Part shown: one piece after another, positions 51,447 to 59,458 of the stretch
Position numbering within the stretch: position 1 is the first letter of the stretch
Layout of the letters: every line of letters starts with the position of its first letter
Assembly: GCA_964585925.1 (NCBI GenBank)
Contig: CAZPFS010000007.1
Location: 3,523-67,522 of the forward strand
DNA length: 64,000 bases
Direction of reading: 5' to 3'
Origin: JAAZLS01 sp964585925
Lineage (GTDB): Bacteria; Bacillota; Dethiobacteria; DTU022
Notes under the pieces: model-generated
What the model saw: only the letters and a program-made list of their open reading frames with translations
Told to the model about the DNA's origin: nothing
The model's database searches: none
Translations under genes and position numbers: made by a program

Positions 51447-52619
51447 GTGACCAAACTAAAATATGTGGCGTTAACAATCGGAATATTGATCATCCTGGCG
51501 GCCGGCCGGGGGGCGGCCAACTTTGATCCTGATTGCCACCGGGAAGGATTGGAATCAAGACTCAATTTGGATTTTTTCGATCGCTCCTGGGAGGAACTCA
51601 GGAAAGAGGCGGGGGAAAATCTGCCGGCTTTCAACTGGAGAAATTTTTTGCTCGAACCGGGCGGGGGGGGTGAAAAACTGGATCTGAGCCGGGTTGCGGC
51701 TTGTTTCTGGAGGTACCTGGCCGGTGAAATCAGGATCAATATCAAACTATTTGGGCAGTTGCTTCTGCTTTCGGTGGCGGCGGCATTTTTAAAAAATCTG
51801 GAAACCGCTTTTGGGCGGGAAGAGGTGGCTACTTTGACCCGGGCGATCGTGTTTGTGGTGCTGATAGGGGTGATCATGCACAGCCTGGGGTCGGCCCTGG
51901 AACTGGCCCGGGATACGGTGGGAAAAATGGTGGAGTTCAGCCTGGCCCTCTTGCCCACCCTGCTGGCCCTTCTGGCTTCGCTGGGCAGCTTTGCATCTTC
52001 AGCCATTTTCCATCCCCTGGTGATCTTTGCCGTAAATTTTTTCGGGACGTTGATCCAGCAGGTAATTTTGCCTCTGATCTGTTTGAGCGCCGTTTTGGCT
52101 CTGGCCAACCAGTTTTCTCCTCAGATCAAGGTAGGGAGGCTGGCTGATCTGTTAAAGGATATCAGCGCCTGGGGGTTGGGCTTGTGTGTGACCATGTTCA
52201 GCGGCGTGTTTGCCATACAAGGGGTGGCGGGAACCGTGTCGGATGCGGTGAGTTTACGGGCAGCCAAGTACATGACCACCGCTTTGGTCCCGGTAGTGGG
52301 CAAAATGCTGGCCGATTCGGTGGAAACCGTGGCCGGGGCTTCCCTGATCCTGAAAAACGGAATATACCTGGCCGGAACTGTGGTATTGGTGCTGCAGGCG
52401 CTGTTTCCAATGATTACCCTGATGGCGCTGATCGTAATTTATAAGTTTACCGCCGCCCTGCTACAACCGCTGGGAGAGACCAATCTGGGAGAGGCCATAA
52501 ATGCCATGGGCAATTGCCTTTCATTGATGTTTGCCGCGGTGGCCTCGGTGGCCGTGCTGTTTATAATTGCGGTAACCGCAGTTGTGGGGGCCGGAAACGC
52601 GGCGGTAATGTTTCGCTAA
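51447..52619 (+). CDS. spoIIIAE: Stage III sporulation protein AE
   Basis: SpoIIIAE, 390 residues. N-terminal signal-like helix (YVALTIGILIILAAG), a soluble part, then six or more helices (LFGQLLLLSVAAAFL; IVFVVLIGVIM; LLPTLLALLASLG; VVLVLQALFPMITLMALIV). GTG 51447 after GGGGGAGGAGAGG. Confidence 0.94.
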   Translation: MTKLKYVALTIGILIILAAGRGAANFDPDCHREGLESRLNLDFFDRSWEELRKEAGENLPAFNWRNFLLEPGGGGEKLDLSRVAACFWRYLAGEIRINIKLFGQLLLLSVAAAFLKNLETAFGREEVATLTRAIVFVVLIGVIMHSLGSALELARDTVGKMVEFSLALLPTLLALLASLGSFASSAIFHPLVIFAVNFFGTLIQQVILPLICLSAVLALANQFSPQIKVGRLADLLKDISAWGLGLCVTMFSGVFAIQGVAGTVSDAVSLRAAKYMTTALVPVVGKMLADSVETVAGASLILKNGIYLAGTVVLVLQALFPMITLMALIVIYKFTAALLQPLGETNLGEAINAMGNCLSLMFAAVASVAVLFIIAVTAVVGAGNAAVMFR

Positions 52620-52637
52620 TTCTGGGGAGGGGAAAAT

Positions 52638-53336
52638 TTGCTGGAGAAAATCGCGGGGCTGGTTCGGAACCTGGTGGCGTTGATATTCGTGGCCACCCTT
52701 TTGGAAATGCTCATTCCCCGGGGCAGTTTCAGCCGTTATCTGCGACTGGTAATCGGATTGCTGGTAATATTGCTGATCATAAATTTTATGGGCACTCCGG
52801 CAAACCGCCCGGGGGAGGCTTACTCTTACATATCTGCCGGAAGCGCGGGAGAGGAGGGGGACGCGGAAGGAACCCGGGGAATGCAGTTGTATGAATGGAA
52901 CCGGAAGGAGGTGCTGAACGAATACCGGAGCATGGTTGCCGGGCTGATCGAGGAGGAAATTCTGCGTTGGGAAAAGTGGATCCCTGTTTCGGTCAACCTG
53001 GTGATCGAAGAAGATGAACACAATCCGTTGTTTGGCTCTATCCAACAGGCAGTGGTCGTCATAAGATCAGCTGCCGGAATATCGTTGCCGGCGGGAAATT
53101 CCATCCGGATTGATCCGGTCCGGATTGCCGTTTCCTCCCATGCCGGCCAGGAAAGGGAAGGTATGGACGGGAAACGGGTTTCGGAACTGGAATCGGCCCT
53201 GGCCAAACAGTTACAGCTACCGGAAAGCCTGATCGAAGTCTGGGAAATCAACGCGGTGGACATCAGCAGCGAAGATGCTGGTTTGGGGTGGCTTGAACTG
53301 GGAGAAGTTTGGGCCCATGGGGGGATGGGAAGTTGA
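52638..53336 (+). CDS. spoIIIAF: Stage III sporulation protein AF
   Basis: SpoIIIAF, 232 residues: two N-terminal membrane helices (NLVALIFVATLLEMLIP; LRLVIGLLVILLIINF) and an extracellular domain thought to form a ring-building motif. TTG 52638 after GGGGAGGGG. Confidence 0.92.
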   Translation: MLEKIAGLVRNLVALIFVATLLEMLIPRGSFSRYLRLVIGLLVILLIINFMGTPANRPGEAYSYISAGSAGEEGDAEGTRGMQLYEWNRKEVLNEYRSMVAGLIEEEILRWEKWIPVSVNLVIEEDEHNPLFGSIQQAVVVIRSAAGISLPAGNSIRIDPVRIAVSSHAGQEREGMDGKRVSELESALAKQLQLPESLIEVWEINAVDISSEDAGLGWLELGEVWAHGGMGS

Positions 53337-53923
53337 ATTTATGGGAACAGTTCAATCAAATTTTCAGCAAAGGCACAGGGCGTCCCTCGGGAAATTTTTA
53401 CCGGATGCTGTTGTTGCTGATCCTGGTGGGAAGCGGGCTGCTATGGCTTGGCTCCTGGTTCACACCGGACCGGCAGGCTGCTCCGGCTGCATTTGAACCA
53501 AAAGCGGGAGAGGATACGGGGCCGCCGCAGGAGCAGGATATTGTGGAGGCACTGACGGAAATGATCGGGCAGATAAAAGGGGTCAGCAATGTAAAAATAT
53601 TCGTGACCATGGATTCGGGAAACAGATTGGAGCTGGTTACCGACGGGGAAAAAATGAGCCGGCAAACCCTGGAAAGGGACAGCGGAGACGGGAGCAGGGA
53701 AGTTATTGAGCAAAATAACCGTGAAAATCATGTGGTTCTTAAGGATAGCCAAGGACGAGAATACCCTCTGGTGATCCAGGAATTTAGGCCCCGTTATCGC
53801 GGGGTGCTGGTGGTGGCGGAAGGGGTGGAGAATCCGGAGGTAAAACTTCAAGTGATCGAGGCCTTAAAAGCAGTTTTGAATCTCTCTTCTCACCGGATAA
53901 CTGTTCTGCCCCGAGGAGACTGA
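53333..53923 (+). CDS. spoIIIAG: Stage III sporulation protein AG
   Basis: SpoIIIAG, 196 residues, ring-forming channel subunit. One membrane helix (LLLLILVGSGLLWLGSWF) then a ring-building domain: ALTEMIGQIKGVSNVKIFV, beta-insert, and RGVLVVAEGVENPEVKLQ. TTG 53333 overlaps the spoIIIAF stop. Confidence 0.93.
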   Translation: MNLWEQFNQIFSKGTGRPSGNFYRMLLLLILVGSGLLWLGSWFTPDRQAAPAAFEPKAGEDTGPPQEQDIVEALTEMIGQIKGVSNVKIFVTMDSGNRLELVTDGEKMSRQTLERDSGDGSREVIEQNNRENHVVLKDSQGREYPLVIQEFRPRYRGVLVVAEGVENPEVKLQVIEALKAVLNLSSHRITVLPRGD

Positions 53924-53941
53924 TGGGAAAGGATGATTGCC

Positions 53942-54466
53942 ATGGGCCGAAAAATAGTCTGGCTGGTGTCCATGTTGCTTTTGATAGGGGGGACTTATTG
54001 GGTTATCAGCGGCCTGGGGGTTGAGATGAAGGCCGTGGATGAAATAATACCGGACGGAGATCTGGGATCCGATCCGGTTATCGGCAGGGCGGCAGATGAA
54101 TGGGAACTGGATGAAAGCGGGCTTTTTTTTGTGGAGTATCGCCTCAAAAGGGATCGGGTTCGTGATCAGGAAATTGAGATGCTCAACCAGGTGCTGGAAA
54201 ATTCCCATTCCAGCCAGGAAGCCAAGCAGGAAGCCGAAAGCAAACTTTTGTCGATAATAGATCTCATGGAGCTTGAATTGACCGTGGAAAACATGGTGCG
54301 GGCCCAGGGATACGATGATGCGGTATTTTTTTCCGGGAACCAGCAGGCCACGGTGCTGGTCAGGAAAGAACAGCTCACCGGGCAGGAGTTTGTGCAAATA
54401 GCGGAGATAGTGGCGGGGGCGATCGGGGTTGAAAGGGAAGATGTGCAGGTGATCGCCCGGCCTTGA
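53942..54466 (+). CDS. spoIIIAH: Stage III sporulation protein AH
   Basis: SpoIIIAH, 174 residues, the mother-cell channel partner of SpoIIQ. One membrane helix (IVWLVSMLLLIGGTYWVI) and a C-terminal ring-building domain (MELELTVENMVRAQGYDDAV; EFVQIAEIVAGAIGV). ATG 53942 lies seven bases after AAAGGAT; ATG 53933 sits inside that site. Last gene of the operon. Confidence 0.92.
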   Translation: MGRKIVWLVSMLLLIGGTYWVISGLGVEMKAVDEIIPDGDLGSDPVIGRAADEWELDESGLFFVEYRLKRDRVRDQEIEMLNQVLENSHSSQEAKQEAESKLLSIIDLMELELTVENMVRAQGYDDAVFFSGNQQATVLVRKEQLTGQEFVQIAEIVAGAIGVEREDVQVIARP

Positions 54467-54484
54467 GTAGGCGGTCCGGATCGA

Positions 54485-54513
54485 TTGAATTGAGGACCCT
54501 GATTTGTTATAAT
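54485..54513 (+). promoter_or_regulatory. Sigma-A promoter of the asp23/amaP genes
   Basis: TTGAAT (54485-54490), 17-base spacer, TATAAT (54508-54513); start near 54520, about 53 bases before the Asp23 gene. It separates vegetative genes from the sporulation operon upstream. Confidence 0.8.
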
Positions 54514-54572
54514 TAACTGAAAATCGGAATAGCCGGGTTCAGAACCAAAAAATTATTTTCAGGAGGTTCACC

Positions 54573-54965
54573 ATGTCCGAACACGAACAAAGCTTGCCGA
54601 CAGAGCTGGGTACAATTAAAATTTCCGACGATGTAGTGTCAATAATTGCCGGGTTGGCCGCCACCGAAATAGAAGGAGTGGCTGCGATGAGCGGAGGTAT
54701 TGCCGGCGGGATAGCCGAGGCGCTGGGCCGTCGCAACCTTGGCAAAGGGGTTAAGGTAGAGGTGGGCACCGAGGAATGCAATATCGATCTGTTTGTGATT
54801 ATACGGTACGGAGCGCGAATTCCGGATGTTTGCTGGTCTGTACAGGAAAGCGTAAAAAAAGCGGTAGAAGGCATGACCGGCCTGCGTGTTCTTAAGGTAA
54901 ATGTTCATGTCCAGGGAATTAATTTTCCGCAAAAAGAAGGGACAACCGGTAAAGAGTTGGAATAA
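54573..54965 (+). CDS. Asp23/Gls24 family envelope stress protein
   Basis: A 130-residue Asp23 (DUF322) protein: GTIKISDDVVSIIAGLAATEIEGVAAM split over the family start, then VKVEVGTEECNIDLFVIIRYG and WSVQESVKKAVEGMTGL, VLKVNVHVQGI. Such proteins coat the membrane through AmaP. ATG after AGGAGG. Confidence 0.93.
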   Translation: MSEHEQSLPTELGTIKISDDVVSIIAGLAATEIEGVAAMSGGIAGGIAEALGRRNLGKGVKVEVGTEECNIDLFVIIRYGARIPDVCWSVQESVKKAVEGMTGLRVLKVNVHVQGINFPQKEGTTGKELE

Positions 54966-55010
54966 TTAAAATCGGGGCAATCGCCATAGTGACAAGGGGG
55001 CCGGCATCGC

Positions 55011-55565
55011 ATGAAAAATTTTTTGACGCGGTTGGTTGCAATATTGCTGGGAATTGTGCTGCTGGGAACGGGAATATTTATTATTGCAGTTTCTTCAGAC
55101 CTTTTGCCTTTGTTTTGGGCAAAATTAAAACTGGGTGCAAGCCAGGCTTACCCGGTAATTATACTGACCGGAGGGGCAAACATTATTGTTTCTCTGTTAC
55201 TGCTGTTGGGCATCGGAGCCCGATCTTCGAGAAGGCAGGCGGAAACCGTCCTGCAGTACAGCGAGTTGGGGGAAGTCCGGATCAGCATCGCGGCCATGGA
55301 AAATATGGTACTGCGAGTCACCCAACGGCACGAGGCGGTGAAAGAATCCAGCCGTAAGGTTGTAAACACCCCGCAAGGGCTGGTAATCTATGTGAAAGCA
55401 AAGGTTTTGCCCGATCTGAATTTGCCTGACTTGGCTTCCGAACTTCAGAAAAGCATCAGCGCCTACATTGAAGAGATAACCGGCATAAAAGTATTGGAAG
55501 TCAAAATTCTGATGGAAAACATCGTCCAGGATATTGCCGTACAGAAGAAAACAGCGTTGAATTAG
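55011..55565 (+). CDS. amaP: Alkaline shock response membrane anchor protein AmaP
   Basis: AmaP, 184 residues: two N-terminal membrane helices (LVAILLGIVLLGTGIFIIAV; VIILTGGANIIVSLLLLLGIG) and a C-terminal Asp23-like domain (VRISIAAMENMVLRVTQ; LVIYVKAKVLPDLNLPDL). It anchors Asp23 to the membrane in Staphylococcus. 45 bases after the Asp23 gene. Confidence 0.88.
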   Translation: MKNFLTRLVAILLGIVLLGTGIFIIAVSSDLLPLFWAKLKLGASQAYPVIILTGGANIIVSLLLLLGIGARSSRRQAETVLQYSELGEVRISIAAMENMVLRVTQRHEAVKESSRKVVNTPQGLVIYVKAKVLPDLNLPDLASELQKSISAYIEEITGIKVLEVKILMENIVQDIAVQKKTALN

Positions 55566-55589
55566 AGCTGCATCTGGGGGGATAGCGCT

Positions 55590-55811
55590 TTGCCGGAATT
55601 TAACTTTCGTGAGCTGTTGATAAAACATTGGGGGAAAATAGCAGGCGCCCTGACAGGGCTTGTTTTCGCTCTGGTGGTAGTGAGTTTCGGTTTTTGGCGG
55701 GGCATATTTATTGTGTTCTGTATACTGGTGGGATTGATTGTCGGCTGGTATGCCCAGGAAGACGGCTCGGGTTTGAAAAATTTGCTGGGAAAAATATTTA
55801 AGGGAAATTGA
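55590..55811 (+). CDS. DUF2273 small membrane protein
   Basis: A 73-residue protein with two membrane helices (IAGALTGLVFALVVVSFGFW; FIVFCILVGLIVGWY), the DUF2273 family that accompanies asp23 and amaP. TTG start after a GGGGGGA site. Function unknown. Confidence 0.87.
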   Translation: MPEFNFRELLIKHWGKIAGALTGLVFALVVVSFGFWRGIFIVFCILVGLIVGWYAQEDGSGLKNLLGKIFKGN

Positions 55812-55840
55812 ACCGATGGTTATTTCCCTGGAACACCTGT

Positions 55841-55884
55841 ACAGGTTCAACCCGCAGGCTTGATGGTATGAACCTGTTTTGTTT
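55841..55884 (+). terminator. Candidate terminator after DUF2273
   Basis: ACAGGTTC (55841-55848) pairs with GAACCTGT (55870-55877), followed by TTTGTTTGG. The 21-base loop is long and the T-run is broken, so it is only a candidate. It would separate the asp23 group from nusB. Confidence 0.45.
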
Positions 55885-55946
55885 GGTATAGACTGGTTAT
55901 TCAAGGGCATTTGATGATATAACAGCAATTTAAGGGGGCCGGCAGC

Positions 55947-56363
55947 TTGAGCCGTCGTTTGTCCAGGGAGATAGCATTTAAAACACTGTTTCAAATTGAT
56001 GTAGGCCAGACTGTACCCAGACTGGCTTTGCTGCATACGCTGGAGGGCTTTAAACTCACCGGGGAGGAAGAGCAGTTCATCCGGGAGGTTGTGGACGGTA
56101 CGCTTCTAAACCTGGAGTATATTGACCGGTTTATCAAAAAGTATCTGATCAACTGGCAGCTGGATCGTTTGCCGGCGGTCAACCGCAATCTGTTGCGGCT
56201 GGCCCTGTATGAAATGATCTTCCGGTCGGATATACCCCCGGCGGTTTCCATCAATGAAGCCCTGGAGCTTGCCAGGAAATTCGGCAGCACCGAAGAAGAT
56301 GTGGCTTTTCTGAACAGCGTTCTGGACCATGCTACCGGGGAACATTTATCCAAGGAGAGATAG
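55947..56363 (+). CDS. nusB: Transcription antitermination protein NusB
   Basis: NusB, 138 residues, all-helical, binds boxA RNA with NusE. Seen: REIAFKTLFQIDVG, EEEQFIREVVDG, DRLPAVNRNLLRLALYEM (family: RLPxVDRAILRLAxYE) and PPAVSINEALELARKFG, with the final FLNSVLDHA. TTG start after AAGGGGG. Confidence 0.95.
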   Translation: MSRRLSREIAFKTLFQIDVGQTVPRLALLHTLEGFKLTGEEEQFIREVVDGTLLNLEYIDRFIKKYLINWQLDRLPAVNRNLLRLALYEMIFRSDIPPAVSINEALELARKFGSTEEDVAFLNSVLDHATGEHLSKER

Positions 56364-56366
56364 ACC

Positions 56367-57308
56367 TTGCAGGTACTGGCTCTGGATACCTCCGCCTATA
56401 CCACCTCTCTGGCCCTGGTGAATGAGCGGGAACATCTTGATTGGGAGGGCCGCCGGGTGCTGGAAGTTGAAAGGGGACGTCTGGGTCTGCGGCAATCGGA
56501 AGCGGTGTTCGGCCACCTGAAAAATATACCCCTCCTCTGGGAGGAGGGCTCAAAGCATCTGGAAGGCAGTAATCTGGCGGCGGTGGCGGTCTCCAATCGT
56601 CCCCGACCGGTTGCCGGTTCATATATGCCGGTATTCAGGGTGGGGCATGCTTTTGGAATTTTTATGGCCCAGACCATGGGACTTCAATTGCTGGCCACCT
56701 CCCACCAGGAGGGGCATGTTATGGCCGCCCTGTGGTCCGCCGGGCTTCCACCGGGATGCTATCTGGCGGCCCACTTGTCGGGGGGGACCACCGAGCTACT
56801 GTCGGTAATCGAAGATCCGCCGGGTCATTTAAAAATCGGGATCATAGGCGGCAGCACTGATCTCCATGCCGGGCAATTTGTCGATCGGATCGGGGTTGCC
56901 TTGGGGGCAGGATTTCCGGCAGGCAAGATGATGGAGAAACTTGCCGCCGGCGGCTCAAGCGGCACGCTCAGGCTGCCGGTAGCGGTAACCGGTACCAATA
57001 TCAGCTTTTCAGGACCGGCCAGCCAGGCCGAGCGGCATTTGCAGCGGGGTTGTCCTCCCGGGGAGCTGGCCCGGGCGGTGGAAATTTGTATTGCCGATTC
57101 ACTGGTTTTGGCCCTGGAAGCAGCTTCGGCAATGGCCCCTTTCGAAGGAGTTGTGCTGGTGGGAGGAGTTGCCTCCAATAATTTCATTCGCAAACGGTTG
57201 GAGGAACGATTTCAAGAGTTGCCGCTGAGTTTTGCCGGTCCGGGATATTCTGAGGACAATGCGGCCGGAGTGGCGGTCCAGGCGGCCCGAAAGCTGTCAT
57301 CTTCCTAA
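56367..57308 (+). CDS. TsaD/Gcp-like paralogue (ASKHA fold)
   Basis: A 313-residue protein of the Kae1/TsaD fold: LALDTSAYTTSLALVN (phosphate 1), SHQEGHVMAALWS holding the His-x3-His metal pair, HLSGGTTELLSV, GFPAGKMMEKLAAGG and VLVGGVASNNFIRKRLEE. TsaD makes the t6A tRNA modification, but this protein is shorter, and its DTS/ATC-like and middle regions differ. A divergent second copy at the nusB locus is common in Clostridia. Real role unknown. TTG start after AAGGAGAG, three bases after nusB. Confidence 0.78.
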   Translation: MQVLALDTSAYTTSLALVNEREHLDWEGRRVLEVERGRLGLRQSEAVFGHLKNIPLLWEEGSKHLEGSNLAAVAVSNRPRPVAGSYMPVFRVGHAFGIFMAQTMGLQLLATSHQEGHVMAALWSAGLPPGCYLAAHLSGGTTELLSVIEDPPGHLKIGIIGGSTDLHAGQFVDRIGVALGAGFPAGKMMEKLAAGGSSGTLRLPVAVTGTNISFSGPASQAERHLQRGCPPGELARAVEICIADSLVLALEAASAMAPFEGVVLVGGVASNNFIRKRLEERFQELPLSFAGPGYSEDNAAGVAVQAARKLSSS

Positions 57309-57472
57309 AATGGTTTGTCATTTGAAATATGTGCTGGAAATTGGCAAAATACCGATAATGGCGCCTTAACCGGGGGTCCGCATACTGGCGGCTTTTATCT
57401 GGGGGTGGTGAGAAATATTCGGCAATGAATTGCTGATCTCATTATATTAAATATCCCGAGGGAGAGGGGAAT

Positions 57473-59458
57473 ATGGCAAAAATCTATTTTAGCAGTTGGA
57501 ACGGCCGGGTGATCGATGGCCGGGACAAAGACCCGCACCAACGGCCGGAAACATCCGATCTTGGCCTTCCCGACCACTTGAGCAATAAGGCGATCAGAGC
57601 GTTTCTAGGCTGGGGCGGGCTGATAATCGTGGATCCGGAAATTAATATAGTTCAGGCACTGAAGGTTTTTTTTGAACAGGTTCAGCAGAAATCATGTGGG
57701 CGCTGTATTCCCTGCCGGATTGGCAGCCGGGTTATTGCCGAAAAACTCGAACGATTGCTGCGCGGGAAGGGGAACAGCAACGACCTGCAAGGGCTGCAGC
57801 GTCTGGGGGAACTCCTTAGGGATTGCTCTCTTTGTCAACTGGGCCAGTCTTCACCGCTGCCCCTGCTGGAAGCACTCAAATATTTTGCATCCGACTTCGA
57901 GGCCTGTCTCGGGGAGGGATGCCCTGCTGCGGGGGATCTGCATTATGATTCTATATTGACCACTCCCTGCCAGAATGGTTGCCCGGCACATATCAGCATT
58001 TATAAATATATCGGCGGGATCAGCGAAGGTCGTTATCGGGAAGCGCTGGAGGTTATTCTTGAAAAAACTCCCCTGGCAGGAACCCTGGGACGGGTTTGTG
58101 TTCATCCCTGTGAAAGTAATTGCCGGCGTTCCCTGGTGGATGAACCGCTTTCTATACGGGTGTTAAAACGATTTGTGGCCGATGAGGAGATCAAACGCAG
58201 GCAGATCCCTTCCCGGGAAAAAGCTGCCGGCAACAACCGGCAGGTGGCGGTACTCGGATCCGGACCGGCCGGTCTAACTGCAGCCTATCAGCTGGCCGAG
58301 CGGGGCTATGGCGTTACCATCTTCGAAGCGCTTCCGGTGGCCGGGGGCATGCTGGCGGTGGGGATACCGGCTTACCGGCTGCCGCGGGAAATACTAAATG
58401 CCGAAATAGATCTGGTCAGATCCCGGGGAGTAGAGATCAAACTCAATACCCCGGTGGGATCCGATCTTCCCCTGAAACGGCTGTGGGAGGATGGATTCAA
58501 AGCAATATTTATTGCTACGGGGCTGCATTTGAGCAGTTCCATGGGGATAGAGGGGGAAGAGGCCGGTTACCGGGGATTCATCCCGGGGGTAGAATTTTTA
58601 CGGAGATCAAACCTGGGTCTGGACCTGGAGTTGGGTGAGCGGGTGGCGGTAATCGGCGGCGGGAATGTGGCCATGGACTGCGCCCGATCCTCGGTGCGGC
58701 TGGGGGCAAAGGAGGTCTATTTGATCTACCGCCGATCCCGGGCGGAAATGCCGGCCAATGAAGAGGAAATTGTAGCTGCCGAAGAAGAAGGAATAAAATT
58801 TTATCTGTTGGCCAACCCGACCCGCATACTGGCCGAAAGCAACCGGGTAACCGGCATGGAATGCATACGGATGAGACTGGGCGAACCCGACTCGAGCGGG
58901 CGGAGGCGTCCGGTGCCGGTGGAAGGTTCAGAATTTGTAATGCCGGTGGATACGATTGTCCCGGCGATCGGGCAGGTGGCTGATCTGTCGCTGTTGGGGG
59001 AAAACAGTGGGGTTGAAATATCCCGGCGGGGAACGCTGGAGGCGGATCCTTCCACCATGGCCACTTCGGTTCCCGGAATATTTGCCGGGGGGGATGTGGT
59101 GCTGGGCGCCCGGACAGTCATCGAGGCAATAGCTGCCGGCAACCGTGCCGCGGAAGCGATCGATGCCTACCTGCGCCGCGGCAAGGCGACGGTCAGTGCG
59201 GCGACGGCCATGGAAATGCTGATAGAACAGGTGGGGGTATTTGATTCTGCCGAAAAAGTCCCCCTGGTGGGGGGAAGAAAGAGGCAGCGGGAAGAGGCCC
59301 TGCCTGTTTCCGAAAGGCTGACCGGTTTTAACGAGGTGGAACTGGGCTTCAAAAGCCCCGTGGAGGCCATCCGCGAAGCGGAACGCTGCGCATTCTGTAT
59401 GAGCCTGGGCCTGGTCATTACGGATTCGAGGGGAGGGAAATGCAATGAAAACAGTTAG
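57473..59458 (+). CDS. NAD(P)H oxidoreductase: NuoF C-terminal-like plus GltD-like flavoprotein
   Basis: A 661-residue fusion. Residues about 70-145 match the NuoF iron-sulfur end: KSCGRCIPCRIGSR...CSLCQLG. Residues about 160-240 are the Fer4_20-type domain seen in GltD, NfnB and DPYD (TTPCQNGCPAHISIYKYI; CVHPCESNCRR). Then the FAD site VLGSGPAGLTAAYQLAE, GGMLAVGIPAYRLPRE, NAD(P) site VIGGGNVAMDCARSS with YRRSRAEMPA, and GIFAGGDVVLGA. It has no full NuoF FMN/NADH domain. ATG 57473 after GGGAGAGGGG. It overlaps the NuoG-like gene by 14 bases, so they form one enzyme. Confidence 0.85.
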   Translation: MAKIYFSSWNGRVIDGRDKDPHQRPETSDLGLPDHLSNKAIRAFLGWGGLIIVDPEINIVQALKVFFEQVQQKSCGRCIPCRIGSRVIAEKLERLLRGKGNSNDLQGLQRLGELLRDCSLCQLGQSSPLPLLEALKYFASDFEACLGEGCPAAGDLHYDSILTTPCQNGCPAHISIYKYIGGISEGRYREALEVILEKTPLAGTLGRVCVHPCESNCRRSLVDEPLSIRVLKRFVADEEIKRRQIPSREKAAGNNRQVAVLGSGPAGLTAAYQLAERGYGVTIFEALPVAGGMLAVGIPAYRLPREILNAEIDLVRSRGVEIKLNTPVGSDLPLKRLWEDGFKAIFIATGLHLSSSMGIEGEEAGYRGFIPGVEFLRRSNLGLDLELGERVAVIGGGNVAMDCARSSVRLGAKEVYLIYRRSRAEMPANEEEIVAAEEEGIKFYLLANPTRILAESNRVTGMECIRMRLGEPDSSGRRRPVPVEGSEFVMPVDTIVPAIGQVADLSLLGENSGVEISRRGTLEADPSTMATSVPGIFAGGDVVLGARTVIEAIAAGNRAAEAIDAYLRRGKATVSAATAMEMLIEQVGVFDSAEKVPLVGGRKRQREEALPVSERLTGFNEVELGFKSPVEAIREAERCAFCMSLGLVITDSRGGKCNENS

